This document shows positions 60,290 to 64,000 of a stretch of DNA of 64,000 bases, in pieces (position 1 is the stretch's first letter; every line of letters begins with the position of its first letter). The notes under the pieces are model-generated. The model was not told where the DNA came from. It saw only the letters and a program-made list of their open reading frames with translations, and did no database searches. Position numbers and translations under genes: made by a program. Source of the DNA: CAYMZZ01 sp046297935 (GTDB lineage Bacteria; Bacteroidota; Bacteroidia; Chitinophagales; Chitinophagaceae); NCBI GenBank assembly GCA_046297935.1, contig JBKBHA010000018.1, positions 1 to 64,000 on the forward strand. Direction: 5' to 3'.

Positions 60290-61470
60290 TTAGCAGCAAA
60301 TGCCGAGGCAATCACGAATGCCAGCACCGACAGGATGAGTCCGTACATGAAAATATTATATGAAATCCGCAGTAATCGATACTTGCGACCCAGTACAACG
60401 CCTTGAGCGTACACATCGCGGATAAGTGTGCCATAAAGAAAGTCGCGGTCATTCATTACTTCCCGCATACCCGCGGCATAATCTTCCAGATGCATTTTGT
60501 AAAAATTGCCGAAAAACAGCAGGTTGACTTTCTTCTGGTCAATATCTTTTTGAGAAAAAGTACCTGGCAATAAATGTGGCCGTGTGGCCAGAATGGAGAA
60601 TATAATCGTGCACACGCTTACACCCAATATCAGGTAGGTTGGCCAGGCCAGATAGCTGTATTCTTCCAGTTTTCGAAGCAAGATGCTCAGTACGGCAGAT
60701 AATATGATGGAATTTACTGTGATCATGATCTGAGCCTTGTTGTCTGCCATATCGCTCAGTCGCTGGTTGTTGTTGCTGGTGATGCGGAACATCGTTTCAA
60801 TACCGCGGGCAGGTTTTTTTTTGCCTTCAGTTGTATCCGATGCTGCCGCTGGTAGCTCTGCTTTTTCGGCGGCCGTTTTTTTGGATTTGCGGAGTAGCTT
60901 TTCCAGATGAGCCTGCTTGGTATCGTTGAGCAGGTTTTTGCTATAACCGGTAAAATAATGATGTGTTTGCAGCAACTGGATGCTGTTGCGTCGCCATTCT
61001 TCTTTGGAAATGCTGTTTCCGGTCCGGGCTTCCAGTTCGCGTCGCATCTTTTTATTATTATTGTCAAACTCTTCTGTGCCCAAATGAAAAAGATCGGCAT
61101 CACATACTATTTCCTCCAACAGGTTAGTCGGTTGCTGGGGCATTCGCGTGGCAAGTATGCATTTGGAAACTGCATCAATATCTCCTTCGGGCAGGCCCTG
61201 CTTTCGCAGAAAATCGGCTGCCAACTCGGCGCCTTTCTGTTCGTGATTTTGGGCATCCACATAATAACCTGCATCATGAAACCAGGCGGCTGTTGTTACC
61301 ACAAAAAAGTCCCGCTCGTTCAGGTGATAATGATGTGCCATCTGTTCAGCCGCGGCGGCTACTTTTTGGGTGTGTTGAAGATCGTGGTACACAAACACGT
61401 CGCCCGGCTGCGATAAAAAGAAGCTTTGTTGATGTGCCTTTACAACTGGCAACAGACCCGCATAATTCAT
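60286..61470 (-). CDS. HD-domain phosphohydrolase fused to DUF5706 (PycTM-like) membrane domain
   Basis: 394 residues from the ATG at 61470. The frame extends to 61512 but that part is not conserved in character. The HD domain (about 20-190) has His29 and His33 in YHDLQHTQ, His65-Asp66 in WFHDAGYY, and Asp124 in CDADLFH. A Lys/Ala-rich linker (about 195-225) leads to DUF5706 (about 230-394) with SDMADNKAQIMITVNSIIL and three hydrophobic helices. DUF5706 is the effector part of Pycsar PycTM, but no pyrimidine cyclase is adjacent. It should be an inner-membrane nucleotide hydrolase or sensor. First gene of the ppk1 operon. Confidence 0.9.
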   Translation of the reverse strand: MNYAGLLPVVKAHQQSFFLSQPGDVFVYHDLQHTQKVAAAAEQMAHHYHLNERDFFVVTTAAWFHDAGYYVDAQNHEQKGAELAADFLRKQGLPEGDIDAVSKCILATRMPQQPTNLLEEIVCDADLFHLGTEEFDNNNKKMRRELEARTGNSISKEEWRRNSIQLLQTHHYFTGYSKNLLNDTKQAHLEKLLRKSKKTAAEKAELPAAASDTTEGKKKPARGIETMFRITSNNNQRLSDMADNKAQIMITVNSIILSAVLSILLRKLEEYSYLAWPTYLILGVSVCTIIFSILATRPHLLPGTFSQKDIDQKKVNLLFFGNFYKMHLEDYAAGMREVMNDRDFLYGTLIRDVYAQGVVLGRKYRLLRISYNIFMYGLILSVLAFVIASAFAAK

Positions 61471-61561
61471 GAGAAGAGATTGAAGATTAGAGAAGCAAAA
61501 AAGGACTCCCAATAGGTTGATTAAAAATACTGCTTGGTTCTGGAAAGTTCCGATTTGACTG

Positions 61562-61569
61562 CAAAATTA
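61562..61569 (-). promoter_or_regulatory. -7 promoter element of the HD-DUF5706/ppk1 operon (TAATTTTG)
   Basis: A perfect TAnnTTTG match on the minus strand about 92 bases before the ATG at 61470, inside the 219-base divergent region. The leader is long for this genome and T-rich. No clear hairpin was recognised in it. Confidence 0.5.
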
Positions 61570-61630
61570 GCCGGTATTTTCCAACTAATTCGCCGAAAGG
61601 TACCTTGCCGCAGCTTGCGCCGGGATTACT

Positions 61631-61638
61631 TACCTTTG
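61631..61638 (+). promoter_or_regulatory. -7 promoter element of the cysteine desulfurase gene (TACCTTTG)
   Basis: A perfect TAnnTTTG match on the plus strand, 51 bases before the ATG at 61690. TTG at 61605-61607 lies 23 bases upstream, at the edge of the usual -33 spacing. Confidence 0.55.
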
Positions 61639-61689
61639 CCTCGCCTGTGCCAGCCCGGTTAGGCAAGTTTATTCAGAACGAATCAGCCC

Positions 61690-62823
61690 ATGAACAGGAT
61701 TTATTTCGACAATGCGGCCACCACGGCCCTCGATCAGGAAGTGCTCGATGCCATGCTGCCGTACATGACCACTCATTTTGGTAATCCGTCTTCCATCTAT
61801 AGCTACGGCAGGGAAACAAGGCTGGCCATTGAAACGGCCCGTAAATCAGTAGCAGCACAATTGAACGCCCACCCCGGTGAGATATTCTTTACAAGTGGCG
61901 GAACCGAAAGTAATAATACCGCCATACTGTCGGCTATTCGTGATCTGGGTTGCCGCCATATCATCACTTCGCCCATCGAACACCACGCCGTATTGCACAC
62001 CGTTGAGCATTACGATAATCTGGATCAGATCAGCAGTAGCTATGTAAAATTGAAAGCCGATGGCCATGTTGATCTGGCCGATCTCGAAGAACAACTGGCG
62101 GCTATGTCAGATATTCGTTGCCTCGTGTCGCTAATGCACGCCAACAATGAAATAGGCAATATTCTCGATTTACAGGCAGTAGGAGAGCTGTGCAAAAAAT
62201 ACAATGCCATTTTTCATTCCGACTGCGTGCAAACAGTGGGGCACTATCCTCTGGATTTGCGCAACACTCCCGTACATTTCATATCAGGAGCCGGGCATAA
62301 ATTTCACGGACCCAAGGGCGTTGGTATTCTGTATATAAACGACAATGTAAAAATACGTCCGCTTATTTTTGGTGGAGGGCAGGAACGAAATATGCGCGCC
62401 GGGACCGAAAACCTATATGGTATCGTGGGCTTCGCGAAAGCGCTCAATCTGGCGATGGAGCGCTTTGAGGAGGACAGTGCCTACATCAGAGGATTAAAGA
62501 TGTATATGAGATCTTCGCTGGTAGAGGCGATTCCTGGCATTCGGTTCAATGGCGATGTAGATGGCAGGTCTTTGTACACCGTGTTGAGTGCAGCATTTCC
62601 AAAGACTGCGAAATCGGAAATGCTTTTGTTCAGTCTCGACATGCAGCAAATTTGCGTTTCGGGTGGAAGTGCCTGTAGTAGCGGCGCCGATGTGGGCTCC
62701 CATGTGATTCGCGCCATCAATAACGATCCGAATCTGGTAACCGTGCGGTTTTCCTTTTCGCGCCATAATACAAAGGAAGAAATCGACAAAGTGATTGAGG
62801 TACTCCGCGAGATAATGGCCTGA
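61690..62823 (+). CDS. Cysteine desulfurase (NifS/IscS family)
   Basis: 377 residues, class V PLP aminotransferase fold. IYFDNAATTALDQEV at the N-terminus, TSGGTESNNTAI, ITSPIEHHAV, SLMHANNEIGNI and the PLP lysine in SGAGHKFHGPKGVG are diagnostic. The sulfur-accepting Cys is in SGGSACSSGADVGSHV (about residue 325). It takes sulfur from cysteine as a persulfide for Fe-S clusters and thio-modified tRNA, such as that made by MnmA. No IscU, SufB or SufU is adjacent, so it is an isolated copy in this window. Confidence 0.95.
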   Translation: MNRIYFDNAATTALDQEVLDAMLPYMTTHFGNPSSIYSYGRETRLAIETARKSVAAQLNAHPGEIFFTSGGTESNNTAILSAIRDLGCRHIITSPIEHHAVLHTVEHYDNLDQISSSYVKLKADGHVDLADLEEQLAAMSDIRCLVSLMHANNEIGNILDLQAVGELCKKYNAIFHSDCVQTVGHYPLDLRNTPVHFISGAGHKFHGPKGVGILYINDNVKIRPLIFGGGQERNMRAGTENLYGIVGFAKALNLAMERFEEDSAYIRGLKMYMRSSLVEAIPGIRFNGDVDGRSLYTVLSAAFPKTAKSEMLLFSLDMQQICVSGGSACSSGADVGSHVIRAINNDPNLVTVRFSFSRHNTKEEIDKVIEVLREIMA

Positions 62824-62843
62824 CTCATTCAATAACCTGACAT

Positions 62844-64000
62844 ATGCAACTACTGCGGCATTCCGGCAAGTATTTGGCCTGCCTGATTTTACTGGCAGCC
62901 TGCAATCAAAACGATAGCAAAAACAACAAAACCCAAGCAATGGACGCATCTGCGAAAACGGTATCCTGGGCTCATAGCACCAATATCTATGAAGTGAACA
63001 CACGGCAGTACACACCCGAAGGGAACTTCAATGCTTTCGCTCGCGAAATGCCAAGGCTTCGCGATATGGGCGTACATACGCTTTGGTTCATGCCCATCAC
63101 TCCAATTGCTCAAAAGAACAAAAAGGGAAGTTTGGGTAGTCCCTATGCGTGCTCAGATTATGTATCAATCAATCCGGAGTTTGGCACGCTGGCCGATTTT
63201 CAAAACCTCGTAAGGCAGGCCCATGAACTGGGCATGAAAGTTATTATTGACTGGGTAGCCAACCATACGGGATGGGATCATGTATGGACCCGGTCTAATC
63301 CCGACTACTACCTGAAAGACAGCGCTACCGGCGATTTTCAAATTGCCAGCGGTATGGATGACATCATTGAACTGGATTATAGCAACCCCGCCATGCGGAG
63401 GGCGATGATAGACGCGATGAAGTATTGGGTTGAAACCTGTGATATTGATGGCTTCCGTTGCGACCTGGCCGCCTGGGTAGAAGTGGACTTCTGGCAGGAG
63501 GCCCGTCCCCAGGTTGATTCGGTGAAGAAATTGTTCTGGCTCGGGGAATTTGATGAACTGGAAAGCCCGGAGTATGGGAAAGTGTTCGATGCCAGCTATA
63601 CCTGGAGCTGGATGCACAAAACCCGTGAATTCTACCAGCAGGGTTTGCCCCTGAACGCCCTCGACAGCCTTCTGCAACGGTACAGTCAGATCGGCGACGG
63701 ATCCATGCGGGCATGGTTCACCAGCAACCACGATGAAAACACCTGGAACGGAACAGAATTTGAGAAATATGGTGATATGGCCGACGCATTGGCCGTCTTT
63801 GGTTTTACCTGGAACGGCGTACCACTGTTGTACAGCGGACAGGAACTTCCGAATCACAAGCGTCTTGCTTTCTTTGAAAAAGATCCCATAGAATGGAGCG
63901 GACAATACCAGAAGGCGGCGTTTTATCAAACCCTGTTGCAGTTGAAATCAGATAATCCAGCCTTGCGTGGCGGTGACCCGGCTGTAAAAACCTACCTTTT
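62844..64000 (+). CDS. Alpha-amylase (GH13) family lipoprotein, truncated by the window end
   Basis: 385 residues visible; the frame is open to the window edge. A signal peptide with lipobox LILLAAC (Cys at about 20) gives a lipoprotein. The GH13 barrel follows. MGVHTLWFMPITPI, VIIDWVANHTGWDH, DIDGFRCDLAAWV (nucleophile Asp), FWLGEFDE (acid/base Glu) and FTSNHDENTWNG (third Asp) appear in the usual order. It should hydrolyse alpha-glucans outside the cytoplasm. It starts 20 bases after the desulfurase gene. The C-terminal domain lies outside the window. Confidence 0.93.
   Translation, partial: MQLLRHSGKYLACLILLAACNQNDSKNNKTQAMDASAKTVSWAHSTNIYEVNTRQYTPEGNFNAFAREMPRLRDMGVHTLWFMPITPIAQKNKKGSLGSPYACSDYVSINPEFGTLADFQNLVRQAHELGMKVIIDWVANHTGWDHVWTRSNPDYYLKDSATGDFQIASGMDDIIELDYSNPAMRRAMIDAMKYWVETCDIDGFRCDLAAWVEVDFWQEARPQVDSVKKLFWLGEFDELESPEYGKVFDASYTWSWMHKTREFYQQGLPLNALDSLLQRYSQIGDGSMRAWFTSNHDENTWNGTEFEKYGDMADALAVFGFTWNGVPLLYSGQELPNHKRLAFFEKDPIEWSGQYQKAAFYQTLLQLKSDNPALRGGDPAVKTYL

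Noticed and set aside
60286..61470. Complete Pycsar antiphage system
   Set aside because: DUF5706 is present but there is no adjacent PycC cyclase, and the neighbours are ppk1 and envelope proteins.

Overview
The window is a chromosomal segment of a Bacteroidota bacterium, most likely a member of the Chitinophagaceae or a close relative. This is an inference from several features. Promoter -7 elements of the form TAnnTTTG precede many genes. Shine-Dalgarno sites are mostly absent. One secreted subtilase carries a type IX secretion C-terminal sorting domain. There are many short-lipobox lipoproteins, DUF1080/Gfo-Idh-MocA sugar genes, and a CarboxypepD_reg-domain protein. No prophage, IS element, CRISPR array or tRNA was seen.

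Layout. 1-511: the 3' end of a 23S rRNA gene, the 5S rRNA and the operon terminator. 551-5780: small accessory genes (membrane protein, CSC-motif secreted protein, DUF2071 protein, CRP-like regulator plus AhpD-like protein) and a divergent ArsR/SRPBCC/RibD-like operon with a clear operator-promoter. 5859-16082: dipeptidase, a 15-bp minisatellite, outer-membrane protein, ApbE, two Gfo/Idh/MocA oxidoreductases around a double DUF1080 hydrolase, and an MFS transporter. 16094-37679: housekeeping and secreted enzymes, including an M14 peptidase, rpsT, sucA-sucB, an RsmB-like methylase, a T9SS subtilase, mnmA, ssb, an Ldh-family dehydrogenase, aspartate kinase, a GH16 enzyme and an S9 peptidase.

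37726-44711 is a complete tryptophan operon, trpL-E-G-D-C-F-B-A, covering every step from chorismate to tryptophan. It is preceded by what reads as a full ribosome-mediated attenuator: a 21-codon leader peptide with three consecutive Trp codons, an antiterminator pairing and an intrinsic terminator. TrpE also keeps the LLES feedback motif, so both layers of control appear present. A TlpA-type thioredoxin and glmM follow.

47415-51273 encodes a periplasmic PaoABC-type molybdenum aldehyde oxidoreductase. 51349-53730 is a large GAF-type protein of unknown role. 53798-61470 is a tightly overlapping four-gene operon: an HD phosphohydrolase fused to a DUF5706/PycTM-like membrane domain, polyphosphate kinase, an SdiA-regulated-type lipoprotein, and a 1202-residue phosphoesterase/kinase-like/outer-membrane-barrel fusion. 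This is the most novel-looking protein set in the window. The window ends with a cysteine desulfurase and a truncated alpha-amylase lipoprotein.

Convergent gene ends and several operon gaps carry strong hairpins or a dispersed palindrome, CCTGCCTGCCGGCAGGCAGG, found intact at two sites and degenerate at a third.
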